Below are positions 17,525-25,804 of a stretch of 46,164 nt of DNA, in pieces. Both the position numbers and the translations under genes were made by a program. The notes beneath the pieces were generated by a model. That model was not told the origin of the DNA. It made no database searches and saw only the letters and a program-made list of their open reading frames with translations. The DNA comes from Kiloniella laminariae (GTDB lineage: Bacteria; Pseudomonadota; Alphaproteobacteria; Kiloniellales; Kiloniellaceae), in contig NZ_JAPWGY010000013.1 of the NCBI RefSeq assembly GCF_027214005.1, forward strand, positions 1 through 46,164. The letters run 5' to 3'. How positions within the stretch are numbered: position 1 is the stretch's first letter; each line of letters begins with the position of its first letter.

Positions 17525-17663
17525 AGAACCCTGTTCCTGTATTTATTGCGTCATGAATCCTGGCTGTTCGCCCCCTGCCTGAGCGGCATTATGTCACTTT
17601 GCCTTTGTCTTTTTGACCCTCAAGACTGTTGTGATCAGAAAGTACAGGACAGCCCGGCAAGAT

Positions 17664-18338
17664 ATGCAGAATCCTCCAGACAAAGACAGTGATCTCTATG
17701 AGATCTATATGGCCGAGCAAACCGCAGAGCAAAAGGCAGCGCAGTCTCATCAGAGTACAGCCGTACAGCAGGCACAAAGCCTGGCACCCGAAAGTGCCTG
17801 GGGGCCATTAGACAGCCTGCCCGGTAACCCCATGATGTGGATCCTGATTATCAGCGAGTTGATGGTCTTCGGTTTGCTGCTCGCGGGATATTCGATCACT
17901 TTTATCAATGAACCGGACCTGTTCCGAGAATCTCAAGCCCAGCTCAGTCGCCTGATTGGTGGCTTGAACACGCTCATCCTGATCACCAGCGGTCTCTTTG
18001 CGGCTCTGGCGAACGAGGCCAGCAAAGAAAACAGACATACTCTTATGCAGCGCTATCTTCTGGTCACAGCCTGTTTTGGAATTCTGTTTCTCCTGCTGAA
18101 ATTTTATGAATACACCGACAAGGCCGCGCTGGGTATCTCGATCGAAACCAACAGTTTTTATACCCTGTTTTATCTTATGACAGGCTTTCATGCTGCCCAC
18201 GTTATTTTCGGTCTGGCGATCCTTGGGCTGGTCAGCCGATACAGCAGCCGTGAAAATATCCAGACCGCCTGTGCCTTCTGGCATATGGTCGATCTGATCT
18301 GGCTTATTCTCTATCCCGTTCTCTATCTTGTCAGGTAA
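17664..18338 (+). CDS. norE: NorE-like cytochrome c oxidase subunit III family protein
   Basis: An integral membrane protein of about 224 residues with five predicted helices and the heme-copper oxidase subunit III pattern. These are MMWILIISELMVFGLLLAGY in the first helix, GGLNTLILITSG in the second, KFYEYTDKA, TGFHAAHVIFG and the final AFWHMVDLIWLILYPVLYLVR. The short five-helix form followed by a small NorF-like protein is typical of norE-norF, accessory genes of nitric oxide reductase. The N-terminal 55 residues are polar and poorly conserved. An ATG at 17664 is chosen, with 17613 (TTG) and 17709 (ATG) as alternatives. The nor structural genes are not in the window. Confidence 0.85.
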   Translation: MQNPPDKDSDLYEIYMAEQTAEQKAAQSHQSTAVQQAQSLAPESAWGPLDSLPGNPMMWILIISELMVFGLLLAGYSITFINEPDLFRESQAQLSRLIGGLNTLILITSGLFAALANEASKENRHTLMQRYLLVTACFGILFLLLKFYEYTDKAALGISIETNSFYTLFYLMTGFHAAHVIFGLAILGLVSRYSSRENIQTACAFWHMVDLIWLILYPVLYLVR

Positions 18339-18341
18339 ATC

Positions 18342-18641
18342 ATGCCCTTTTCACTCAATCTATCCGCCCCGGGAACCAGACTGTTGCTGACCTGGGCTTT
18401 GATGTCGGGCCTCACCGTGATCAGTATCATTTCTGGCGATGCCCTTGAAACACAGGGGGACACAGTTCCACTTGGACTTGTGTCCGTGATTGTCCTGATG
18501 GGCGCAACCCTGTTCAAATGCCGCCTTCTCCTGCTGGATTTCCTGGAACTGCGCTCTTCTTCAGCTGGATGGCGCAGAGGTTTTATCTTTGCCATCTTTC
18601 TGATTGCCGCCATGATTACCGGGGCTTACATGCTGGCCTGA
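18342..18641 (+). CDS. norF: NorF-like small membrane protein (cytochrome oxidase subunit IV family)
   Basis: A 99-residue protein with three hydrophobic helices (about 12-30, 43-60 and 77-97). The third-helix preface FLELRSSSAGWRRGF is typical of NorF/prokaryotic COX IV small subunits. It starts 3 nt after the norE stop, so the pair is co-translated. NorF is known to be needed for full nitric oxide reductase activity in Paracoccus-type bacteria. Confidence 0.8.
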   Translation: MPFSLNLSAPGTRLLLTWALMSGLTVISIISGDALETQGDTVPLGLVSVIVLMGATLFKCRLLLLDFLELRSSSAGWRRGFIFAIFLIAAMITGAYMLA

Positions 18642-19039
18642 AACCTTTTATCCCCGGATAAATTGATAGCGCCGATCATAATTTCCGCATTTTCAAGAAA
18701 ACTCTGGCACTCTTCTTGGTACGCCATGATTAATAAGAGCGATCTCTGAACATCTAGATAGATGAAACGGGCCATCGAAACTGATCGGGGAAAATACCCC
18801 GCGCGGTAATCTTCTTTCTGGCAGGTCTGGGTTAGCATTTCCTGTCATCGGGTGCGTATTCTGTTTTACTCTGCCCCCTTGCCTATTTATAACAGCCATA
18901 TAACATTTGAGATATTTGATAGCGGTGTCCTGATTTCAGGACAGAACGGCACCAAAAAGCAAACAGGCGCAATAAAATGCTGGAAAATGCACGGGATGAC
19001 GCAGGGAACGCTGCACGATGGTGAGGGGAAAAAGATAAA
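18642..19039. other. Intergenic region upstream of chorismate mutase
   Basis: About 400 nt with no convincing gene. A short minus-strand frame at 18626-18838 overlaps the end of norF and has no recognisable features. The stretch should hold the promoter of the chorismate mutase. A purine-rich GAGGGGAAAAAG precedes its ATG. Confidence 0.4.
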
Positions 19040-19330
19040 ATGACCGAAGATGTAAAAGCCAAACTCTCGGAATATCGCGACAGCATTGATAATATTGATG
19101 CGGCCTTGATTTATCTGCTCTCGGAACGTTTCAAGGTCACTGAAAAAGTCGGCCTGTTCAAAAAAAAATATGATCTGCCGCCAGCTGATCCGGATCGGGA
19201 ACAGCGCCAGATCACCCGCCTTCGGGAACTGGCCAAATCTGCCAAACTCGATCCTGATTTTTCCGAGCAGTTTATCAACTTCGTCATTGAAGAAGTTATT
19301 CGCAATCACAAGAAAATCCGCAAAAGCTGA
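19040..19330 (+). CDS. AroQ-class chorismate mutase
   Basis: A 96-residue all-helical protein of the AroQ-alpha class that rearranges chorismate to prephenate for phenylalanine and tyrosine synthesis. Typical features are LSEYRDSIDNIDAALIYLLSERF (first long helix, conserved Arg near residue 12), VGLFKKKYDLPPADPDREQ (Lys near 37 and the DPDREQ loop) and FINFVIEEVIRNHKKI (last helix). It is monofunctional, with no dehydratase or dehydrogenase domain. It stands alone with its own terminator at 19349-19390. Confidence 0.93.
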   Translation: MTEDVKAKLSEYRDSIDNIDAALIYLLSERFKVTEKVGLFKKKYDLPPADPDREQRQITRLRELAKSAKLDPDFSEQFINFVIEEVIRNHKKIRKS

Positions 19331-19348
19331 GGAATGGCTTCTGCCCTT

Positions 19349-19390
19349 TAAAAGTCCTGCAGGATTTTATATTTCCGCAGGGCTTTTTTT
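19349..19390 (+). terminator. Terminator of the chorismate mutase gene
   Basis: AAAAGTCCTGC (19350-19360) pairs with GCAGGGCTTTT (19377-19387 region, with one G-T pair) around a 16-nt loop and ends in T7. The A-run on the other side may also serve ftrD on the minus strand. Confidence 0.7.
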
Positions 19391-19401
19391 ATCACCCCGC
19401 T

Positions 19402-20811
19402 TTACCACAACCAGAATAACAGAACCCAGCTATAGGTCGGGACAAGGAGACCGGCAAAGATCGCGGTCACCCCGATCAAAGAGCGCCCAACGGGCACAGC
19501 CTGCTGGCGTAATATTGACCACACCAGCCACAAAGACCAGGACAAGGCCCCCAGAAGAAAGACCATCCTCAAAGGCGAAACCCAGTTCAGATCAAATCCG
19601 TCGGCCCGTAACAGGGTAAAGGTCTGGGCTGAAAGACCCAGGATCACACCGCCCCCGGCAAAGGGGATCAATCCTTGCGCCAGATGGTGAAAACGCTGCC
19701 ATTGCCACGCCCCGGTCACACGCACCGCCAGTGCCAGTGACAAAGAAACAGCCAAAGACAAAAACAATGTTGTCGCCGCGATGTACACCAGAAGGATTGT
19801 GCCATCCAGCAAGGTCAGAACGTCATTCTTTTCCGCGTAATCCGTCAGTATCCACCAGGGAAATGTTGTTTCCAGCGGCCAGATCATCCCCTGTTCCACC
19901 AGCCAGAAAGCAGCCCCCTGTTTCAGATCGATAAACCAGGGGCTGGACGACCACTGGAATGCGCCAAGCGCAACGCCAATCAGTCCGACAATAATCAACA
20001 GGCTATCCCAGCGATGGGCACTGTGGGCAGAGACTTCGACAATCTCTTCATTGGGACGACGTGCCTGTAACGCAATGGCATTGCGAAAACCGCTACAGCG
20101 CCCGCACATATGGCAAGGAGAAGCTGACTCCATTGTCCGGATCGGCACCAGAGGCGCACAGTTGACCATCTGGCGTTTCTGACCTGGAGGACTGGCATCC
20201 CAGGCTGCGCGGTCAACGCCGTAGTGCATGGGAGCAAGTTTGGACAGAAGGCCAAAGACCCCACTGACCGGGCAAAGGTAACGGCACCAGACCCTTTTGT
20301 TCCGGCCATAGAGATAGCCGATCAGTATGGCGCCAACAGTCGATCCCCCCAGGATCAGCAAAGCCGCTTTGGGATATTGATACACCGAAATCATCTGACC
20401 ATAGACTGTCGTCAGGACAAAGGCCGTAAAAGGCCAGCCCGGCCACTTGACCCAACGGGGAATAGCCAGCCCCCGCCCCCGTTCACTGGCAAATTCGGAC
20501 AAGGCGCCTTCGGGACAAAAGACCCCGCACCACAAACGTCCGAACAGAAGCATCGAGATCAGCACGCCTGGCCACCAGATCCCCCAGAAGACAAACTGGG
20601 CAAAGGTCGTCAGATCATTCCAGATATGGGCGGCAATGCCAGGCAGCGGTAAAAAAGCCGGCACAATCAATAGCAGAGCATAAAAAATCACTACGCCCCA
20701 CTGGACCCGGCGGATCAGAATCTGGTGTTCCTGCAACCAGATCCCGGCACCCGCCAGCCACCGGGCTTTCCTGTTTCGGGTTGAATCGCGGGATGAAGAA
20801 CAGACAGTCAC
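19402..20811 (-). CDS. ftrD: FtrD-like polytopic 4Fe-4S membrane protein
   Basis: A 469-residue membrane protein from the GTG at 20811, which overlaps the ftrC stop in a GTGA 4-nt overlap; the longer ATG frame at 20847 would overlap ftrC by 40 nt. It has about ten hydrophobic helices and several cysteine motifs of the NapH/CcoG kind: RLWCGVFCPEGAL, RVWCRYLCPVSG and the cluster-binding CHMCGRC. In the FtrABCD ferrous-iron system FtrD is thought to accept or move electrons released when FtrB oxidises iron. The last cluster motif lacks the usual trailing Cys-Pro. Last gene of the ftrABCD operon. Confidence 0.88.
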   Translation of the reverse strand: MTVCSSSRDSTRNRKARWLAGAGIWLQEHQILIRRVQWGVVIFYALLLIVPAFLPLPGIAAHIWNDLTTFAQFVFWGIWWPGVLISMLLFGRLWCGVFCPEGALSEFASERGRGLAIPRWVKWPGWPFTAFVLTTVYGQMISVYQYPKAALLILGGSTVGAILIGYLYGRNKRVWCRYLCPVSGVFGLLSKLAPMHYGVDRAAWDASPPGQKRQMVNCAPLVPIRTMESASPCHMCGRCSGFRNAIALQARRPNEEIVEVSAHSAHRWDSLLIIVGLIGVALGAFQWSSSPWFIDLKQGAAFWLVEQGMIWPLETTFPWWILTDYAEKNDVLTLLDGTILLVYIAATTLFLSLAVSLSLALAVRVTGAWQWQRFHHLAQGLIPFAGGGVILGLSAQTFTLLRADGFDLNWVSPLRMVFLLGALSWSLWLVWSILRQQAVPVGRSLIGVTAIFAGLLVPTYSWVLLFWLW

Positions 20812-21656
20812 ACCAGCTTCCTCTCTGACACAACTCCACGCGAACAAGGTTTCCCAAACCAGCGCCCCAGAAGCATAATTCCACCCCAGAAAATCACCCA
20901 GCTCGCGACAGTAACCAGATCAGGAGCGGCCCGATACCCCGTCAGGGAAGCGATCATCCCGCCCAGTCGTCCCGTGTCGTCCAACAACCAGCCGAGATCC
21001 CACAACGGATCCCCGTAGGGCAGGAAACCAAGAGAGATCAACTGTCCGATCCCCGTAACAAAAAGGGCACAGGCCAGAAGCAGCAACAGCCCCTCCGACA
21101 GCCGGAAAAACAGCGACCAGGAAAGAAACCTTCCCCCCAGCTGCAGCAGCTTGTAAGTCAGGAGCGCCAGCGTCAGTCCCGCACCAGCTGCCATAACCAG
21201 TTGAAGCTTGTCCGCGATGGGTCCCGCCGCAAGCATGCCGTAAAGAAAGACAACTGTTTCGCTGCCTTCTCTGGCAATCGCGATCAACGCCAGGACAAAC
21301 ACGCCCCACCACTGGCCGCTTTCTGCAGATTTTGCCAGGCCTTGTTCCAGATCCTTTTTGAGATTCCGCCCTTTTAGCCGCATCCAGAATACCATCTGGA
21401 CAATCAGGACTGTCGCAACCAAGACCAGCCCTGTCTGCAAGAACTCCTGTGCTTCGCCTGTAAAACTCTCGGCAAACCCGACCAGCGTTACGGCCAGAAG
21501 CACAGCTGCAACAAGCCCCGCAAGCACACCGCCCCACAGATAACGTCTTCCTGGAGAAGCAGCAGCATTATGCGTGATCCAGACATTGAGAATACCGACG
21601 ACAAGCAGCGCCTCGATACTTTCGCGCCAGACAATAAAAAAAACCTGCATCGACAT
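20808..21656 (-). CDS. ftrC: FTR1-family iron permease
   Basis: A 282-residue membrane protein with seven predicted helices. The two iron-binding REXXE motifs of the Ftr1/EfeU family are visible, RESIE at 11-15 and REGSE at 129-133. It moves ferric iron produced by the periplasmic partner across the inner membrane. AGAGGAT precedes the ATG at 21656. The gene overlaps ftrD by 4 nt and lies 92 nt after ftrB, so the set forms an operon. Confidence 0.93.
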   Translation of the reverse strand: MSMQVFFIVWRESIEALLVVGILNVWITHNAAASPGRRYLWGGVLAGLVAAVLLAVTLVGFAESFTGEAQEFLQTGLVLVATVLIVQMVFWMRLKGRNLKKDLEQGLAKSAESGQWWGVFVLALIAIAREGSETVVFLYGMLAAGPIADKLQLVMAAGAGLTLALLTYKLLQLGGRFLSWSLFFRLSEGLLLLLACALFVTGIGQLISLGFLPYGDPLWDLGWLLDDTGRLGGMIASLTGYRAAPDLVTVASWVIFWGGIMLLGRWFGKPCSRGVVSERKLV

Positions 21657-21748
21657 GGGATATCATCCTCTCGTCAAGGAACCAGGGTTACTCCGCGACC
21701 CTTTCAACGGGAATATTCACGGGGTAAAACTGTTCTGGAACAAACCGT

Positions 21749-22126
21749 CTAGCGCGCAACAATCAACCCGTGGGCGCTTTCCTTATCCAGATGGAATTCA
21801 TCGAAAAATTCATAGCTGCCAGGCGAGAGTTTCCGGATCACCACAAAGGACGTCGCCCCCGGAGAAAGAACCTTTTCCTTGCGCAGGCGCAGGCTTTCAA
21901 ATTCAGCAGGCATTGTCCCGGTATTCCGCACAATAATCTTGAAGGTGGTTCCCGCCTCGACCTCAATCCGCTGTGGTATCAGCTGCCCATCCCGCATTTC
22001 GAGATCAAAGCTCGGCAGGTCCGAGGCCGCAGACATAGTGCTCAAGACAAATAACCCCAGAGCAGCAATAATTCCGCTCCTTACCCAGCCGAATATGCAT
22101 CTGTTATGACCAGAGCTGCTTTTCAT
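21749..22126 (-). CDS. ftrB: Periplasmic cupredoxin-like protein of the Ftr iron system
   Basis: A 125-residue exported cupredoxin-domain protein. The start at 22126 has AGGAGCAGGAAC directly before it and gives a signal peptide (hydrophobic 18-32, cleavage after MSA); a longer frame adds an unlikely leader. The cupredoxin region includes QRIEVEAGTTFKIIVRNTG, EFESLRLRKEKVLSPG and the C-terminal FFDEFHLDKESAHGLIVAR, where the two histidines may bind metal. The classical type-1 copper Cys-His-Met set is absent. In FtrABCD, FtrB is proposed to oxidise Fe(II) delivered by FtrA before transport by FtrC. Confidence 0.85.
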   Translation of the reverse strand: MKSSSGHNRCIFGWVRSGIIAALGLFVLSTMSAASDLPSFDLEMRDGQLIPQRIEVEAGTTFKIIVRNTGTMPAEFESLRLRKEKVLSPGATSFVVIRKLSPGSYEFFDEFHLDKESAHGLIVAR

Positions 22127-22238
22127 GTTCCTGCTCCTGACTTCAGCAAGAGTTACAAGGTAATATCTAGTTAGGATATTGAGAGGGAGCTGCAGCTTTC
22201 CCGCAACGGTGCAGCGCAGCTCCGGGATGTCTGCAGGC

Positions 22239-22790
22239 TTAATAGCTGCCGACCTTGCCAACGCCGGCAAAAACAAACTCATAGCTGGTCACCAGCGGTT
22301 CAAACCAGGGGTCAACACCGGTTTCCTTGTCAACGTGACGGCCGAAGGGAGCAGATGCACCGCTGCCTGGAGGCGAAACCTTGAAATCCAGTCGATATTT
22401 ACCCGGCCCCATCAGTTTGACATTGTCGCCATAATGCGGGCCATCATCAGCCACCATCGGCATCAAGGGGCCTGATTGTGTCTCGCCGCTATCCAGTTTG
22501 GTCAGGGTGTAATACACACTCAGATAGGGAACCCACTCCCCTTCCGCCATACCGTTGGGATTGTTTGCCAGGGCATGGATATCTGCTTCAAGATGGATAT
22601 CCGAGTCCACCGCGGGGCGCATCATACCTGCAGGTTCCATCGTGATCGGCTGCAGATAAACTGCCGCGACTTCCAGTCCTCCGGCTTCTTGCGGCATACC
22701 TATCGGGTATTCTTTGGCTTGCGCAAAAGGAGTTGCCAGAAAAGTTGCCACGACAAAAGCTGCCGCACCCATGGAAAGGCCGTTCATCAT
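22239..22790 (-). CDS. ftrA: P19-family periplasmic iron-binding protein
   Basis: A 183-residue exported protein of the P19/Tp34 family, the first gene of the ferrous-iron operon. The start at 22790 has GAGGT seven bases upstream; the signal peptide ends at AQA-KEYP. The family pattern is complete: KEYPIGMPQEAGGLEVAAVYLQPI, then the DSDIHLEADIHA stretch with metal-ligand histidines, and the methionine-rich PAGMMRP and PLMPMVADDGPHYGDNV. These proteins bind Cu and Fe in the periplasm. A Fur-box-like palindrome lies at 22864-22886, about 75 nt upstream, which agrees with iron-repressed expression. Confidence 0.92.
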   Translation of the reverse strand: MMNGLSMGAAAFVVATFLATPFAQAKEYPIGMPQEAGGLEVAAVYLQPITMEPAGMMRPAVDSDIHLEADIHALANNPNGMAEGEWVPYLSVYYTLTKLDSGETQSGPLMPMVADDGPHYGDNVKLMGPGKYRLDFKVSPPGSGASAPFGRHVDKETGVDPWFEPLVTSYEFVFAGVGKVGSY

Positions 22791-22863
22791 CTTTACCTCT
22801 GATATCAAGTTGATCACGCCTCTGATGAAGCGATGAAACTACGCTAGCAAAGTTAAAGATGCA

Positions 22864-22886
22864 TTGCGAATAATTCTTATTGGCAA
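22864..22886. promoter_or_regulatory. Fur-box-like palindrome upstream of ftrA
   Basis: TTGCGAATAA-TTC-TTATTGGCAA is a 23-bp palindrome with one mismatch. It contains a core close to the 7-1-7 Fur pattern (GAAT-A-ATTC/TTATT type) and sits 75-97 nt upstream of the ftrA start. Confidence 0.65.
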
Positions 22887-22907
22887 ATTGTCGCAGTCAA
22901 TTAACGA

Positions 22908-23315
22908 CTAACGTTCAGGCAACGCCCGCAGGTAATACCAGCGTCCGCCCTTTTGCCGGAACAGGCTTTTTTCGCGCTGCTCATTGACCAGACCATTGAC
23001 CACCGAGCGGGCGACAAAAAGTACAAAGCCTTCCTTGTCTTTCTTTTGCCCCGCGCCTGTCGCCAGGATCTCCAGACCAAGCCAACGGCTGTCCCGCGCA
23101 CGCAGCAACGTACCGATGGGATCGAACTGTTTCTGATAGGCAGGCCAGAGCGTCTCCTTAAGGTAGGTGACCTCTTCCTTCACATAAGCGGAATACCGCG
23201 AGCGCATCAGCTGCTCAGCCGTTTCCGGCAGAACTGTGCCGGAAATAAAACGGGCGCAGCAGCTTTCATAGGAAGCGTCACCCCCACAGGGGCAGGGGGT
23301 GATATCAGCGCTCAT
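22908..23315 (-). CDS. ychJ: YchJ-family SEC-C domain protein
   Basis: A 135-residue protein of the YchJ (UPF0225) family. The N-terminal CPCGGDASYESCCARF block is the SEC-C type zinc-binding CxC...CC motif, and the rest (AEQLMRSRYSAYV, LKETLWP, WLGLEIL, SLFRQKGGRWYYL) fits the family's NTF2-like domain. Function is not established. The start at 23315 has GGGAGG eight bases upstream. It is followed by no gene of the ftr set in the same frame run, and its relation to iron uptake is probably accidental. Confidence 0.88.
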   Translation of the reverse strand: MSADITPCPCGGDASYESCCARFISGTVLPETAEQLMRSRYSAYVKEEVTYLKETLWPAYQKQFDPIGTLLRARDSRWLGLEILATGAGQKKDKEGFVLFVARSVVNGLVNEQREKSLFRQKGGRWYYLRALPER

Positions 23316-23357
23316 CAAGACCTCCCATGATTGCCTTCAGATTAAAGTAGGGACAGA

Positions 23358-23882
23358 TCAGAAAAGTGATTTTTTCAGCCGGGCCAAAGCTTCAGTTTGC
23401 AAATCACTGAGTGTATTCCCTTCTATCCGGGCAATCCGTTCGACCATGGAGAGAAGATCCCGCTTTTCAGTCACAGTCAGACTGCTGCGCAGGTTTTTAC
23501 TCAAACGACGGATTGCTTCATCCCGATTGCTTGACTGCTCCATCAACCAGCGGGCATGCCCGGCGATCTCTGCTGCCTCTTTTGCGTTTGCTGCAAAGGT
23601 TCTTTCACACTCCGCGCGGATCGCGTCCAGTTGATCCCTGGTATAGTCACCGTCCATCCGGGCAAAAGCCGCCATAATTCCGGCAGCGGCCAGTCTGTTG
23701 TCGTCTACCTGATCCAACGGGTTGGCTTTTAACTTCCGGCTATAGCCAACCCGACGCGCTGCCGAGCGGATATCATCCGCCGCCTCGATCACATCGCGTG
23801 CCGCTGTGGTCGTTGCCCGCACCCGCCAGATAAAATAAGCCAACCCGCCAAGGGCACCCAGAATAGCAAGAAGAATATGCAT
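23358..23882 (-). CDS. Membrane-anchored protein with a TerB-like helical domain
   Basis: A 174-residue protein with a single N-terminal transmembrane helix (residues 3-19) and a soluble, mostly helical rest. Residues 60-165 (LAAAGIMAAFARMDGDYTRDQLDAIRAECERTF at the start of the domain, then LLSMVERIARIEG-LSDLQTEALARL) have the repeat of hydrophobics and D/E...T-Q pattern of the TerB/DjlA N-terminal fold, seen in tellurite-resistance and stress proteins. The assignment is by pattern only. It lies 42 nt upstream of ychJ on the same strand, so the two may be co-transcribed. Confidence 0.6.
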   Translation of the reverse strand: MHILLAILGALGGLAYFIWRVRATTTAARDVIEAADDIRSAARRVGYSRKLKANPLDQVDDNRLAAAGIMAAFARMDGDYTRDQLDAIRAECERTFAANAKEAAEIAGHARWLMEQSSNRDEAIRRLSKNLRSSLTVTEKRDLLSMVERIARIEGNTLSDLQTEALARLKKSLF

Positions 23883-23982
23883 GGTCCAGACTCGTGAAAA
23901 TAAAGGAACAGGAAGAGCATCATCCCCTTTGATCTGGCTCTGTCAATCTGCAAACCCGCAAAGGTTGTGTTTCCTGCCAAAT

Positions 23983-24020
23983 AAAAAGCAGGCTGCCTCG
24001 AGACAGCCTGCTTTTTATTT
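23983..24020 (-). terminator. Bidirectional-looking terminator after the aminotransferase gene
   Basis: AAAAAGCAGGCTG (23983-23995) pairs with CAGCCTGCTTTTT (24004-24016) around an 8-nt loop, and there are T-rich tracts on both strands. On the minus strand it ends the gene at 24041-25426. Confidence 0.85.
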
Positions 24021-24040
24021 TTAAGATCTATGGCGAAAAG

Positions 24041-25426
24041 TTATCCCGCCGTAACCTTGGTCAGCGCCTTGTCAATCGCGCCAACAATTTCATCCAGATT
24101 GGCCTTGGTACAGATCAGGGCTGGGCTGAGGCACAGGGTATTGTTATGCCCGTGCAAGCTGCGGTTGGTTGCTCCGATAATCACACCCTGGGCAAAGCAG
24201 TCTGCGACAACGGCCTGGGCCACGCTTTCATCCACAGGCTGTTTGGTTTTCCGGTCGACCACAAGCTCAAGCCCACAGAAAAGACCCTTGCCACGCACAT
24301 CGCCAACAATCTGGTGTTTGTCCTTCAGACCGTGCAGGCGGTCCATCAGATACGCTCCCATTCTGGTGACGTTATCAAGCAGGTTTTCCTCTTCGATGAT
24401 CCGCATATTTTCCAGCGCTGCAGCAGGACCTGCAGCACAGCCGCCAAAGGTCGAGATATCGCGGAAATAGCTCATCGGATCACTGGGGTTGTTCTTGAAC
24501 TCGTTGAACACCGCTTCGGTGGTTACGGTACAGGAAATCGCTGCATAGCCCGAGGCAACGCCCTTGGCCATGGTCACGATATCAGGCTTGATATCATAGT
24601 GCTGATAACCGAACCATTTACCGGTGCGACCCAGACCACAAACGACCTCGTCAATGTGCAGCAGGATGTCGTACTTTTTGCAGATCTCCTGTACCTTCTG
24701 CCAATAGCCTTCCGGTGGGGTGATCACACCACCGCCAGCCGTTACCGGCTCCAGCACGATGGCCCCCACAGTATCGGGACCTTCACGCAGGATCACTTCT
24801 TCGATTGCCAGCGCCGCCTTGATACCATAGTCATCGCACTCGCCATACTGGGAACGGTATTCACAACAGTGCGGAACCTCGACAAAACCGGGCGTGAAAG
24901 GACCGTACTGGTCCTTGCGTTGCGCCTGGCCGGAAGAGCTCAGCGCGGTAATGGTCGTTCCGTGGTAATCGCGGTCGCGATAGAGGATCTTGTGCTTCTT
25001 GCCGCCATATTTGTTATGCGCGATCTGGCGAACAATCTTGTAGGCCTTCTCGTTGGCCTCAGAACCCGAGTTCGAGAAATAGACCCGGCTCATGCCGGGC
25101 ATTTTCTCGATCAGTTTTTTCGAAAACTGGGAACCCGGTATTGATCCGGCGGACTGGGCAAAGTAGTTCATCTTGACCAGCTGATCACGCACGGCATTGG
25201 CAATGGTCTCACGGCCATAGCCCACATTGACCGTCCATACACCGCCAGAAACCGCGTCGAGGTATTTGTTACCCTTGGCATCCCAGACATGAATGCCCTT
25301 GCCCTCGATCATGATCATCGGGTCAACAGTTTCGTATTTTTTATGCTGGCTTAGGTGGTGCCATACGTGGGCACGATCGTTTTCGATAACTTCGCTAAAA
25401 TCGTTCGTCTGTTCAGATAAAGTCAT
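24041..25426 (-). CDS. tpa: Class III aminotransferase of the taurine:pyruvate type
   Basis: A 461-residue PLP enzyme. The N terminus (NDRAHVWHHLSQHKKYETVDPMIMIEGKG pattern) and AVSGGVWTVNVGYGRE closely resemble taurine:pyruvate aminotransferases of roseobacters, which make sulfoacetaldehyde and alanine from taurine. The class III set is complete: FSNSGSEANEKA, the YHGTT loop, IDEVVCGLGRTG with the cofactor aspartate, and the Schiff-base lysine in TMAKGVASGY. Sulfoacetaldehyde acetyltransferase and taurine-uptake genes are not nearby. The symbol reflects closest resemblance, and the true substrate could be another omega-amine such as AEP or beta-alanine. The region upstream (25427-25735) lacks a recognisable regulator. 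Confidence 0.82.
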   Translation of the reverse strand: MTLSEQTNDFSEVIENDRAHVWHHLSQHKKYETVDPMIMIEGKGIHVWDAKGNKYLDAVSGGVWTVNVGYGRETIANAVRDQLVKMNYFAQSAGSIPGSQFSKKLIEKMPGMSRVYFSNSGSEANEKAYKIVRQIAHNKYGGKKHKILYRDRDYHGTTITALSSSGQAQRKDQYGPFTPGFVEVPHCCEYRSQYGECDDYGIKAALAIEEVILREGPDTVGAIVLEPVTAGGGVITPPEGYWQKVQEICKKYDILLHIDEVVCGLGRTGKWFGYQHYDIKPDIVTMAKGVASGYAAISCTVTTEAVFNEFKNNPSDPMSYFRDISTFGGCAAGPAAALENMRIIEEENLLDNVTRMGAYLMDRLHGLKDKHQIVGDVRGKGLFCGLELVVDRKTKQPVDESVAQAVVADCFAQGVIIGATNRSLHGHNNTLCLSPALICTKANLDEIVGAIDKALTKVTAG

Positions 25427-25804
25427 ATTTCAATCCACTACTGCAGGTTTGTCCCTGACACCGCATCCCGGAACGGTAGAACAGTAACCTTTGTTCCAGA
25501 GATTCCGCTGTCGCGGTTTTGAGGTGTCAGACAAACGACGTCAACAACAAGAAGAAGACCAAACTGGCTAATCTCAGACGGGTCTCTTATTATCGACAAG
25601 TGTCACACAGTCGATGAAAAAAACGATAGCTCCAGTTTGAGTAAATTGATAAAGCCACTTTAGAAAAAGAAGGATTTATCCTAAAGGACTGACAACCACT
25701 TTCCCCTGTCTGCTCTCCTTAATCCTCCCCCCAAAAATAACCGGAGCAGTTTCTACGCTGCTCCGGTTTTCAAATCCATCTGGAATCAAAAGATGTGACG
25801 GGGT
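25427..25804. other. Intergenic region between tpa and the EEP hydrolase
   Basis: 378 nt holding the tpa promoter region and the terminator at 25733-25772. No gene, tRNA or repeat was seen. Confidence 0.4.
25733..25772 (-). terminator. Terminator of the EEP hydrolase gene
   Basis: ACCGGAGCAG and its complement CTGCTCCGGT form a 10-bp stem (25740-25768) around an 8-nt loop, followed on the minus strand by a T-rich tract (ATTTTTGG). Confidence 0.75.

Noticed and set aside
17600-17650. FNR box upstream of norE (TTGACCCTCAAGA)
   Set aside because: Does not fit TTGAT-N4-ATCAA well enough.
18626-18838. Minus-strand 70-codon frame upstream of chorismate mutase
   Set aside because: Overlaps the end of norF, weak start and no recognisable features.
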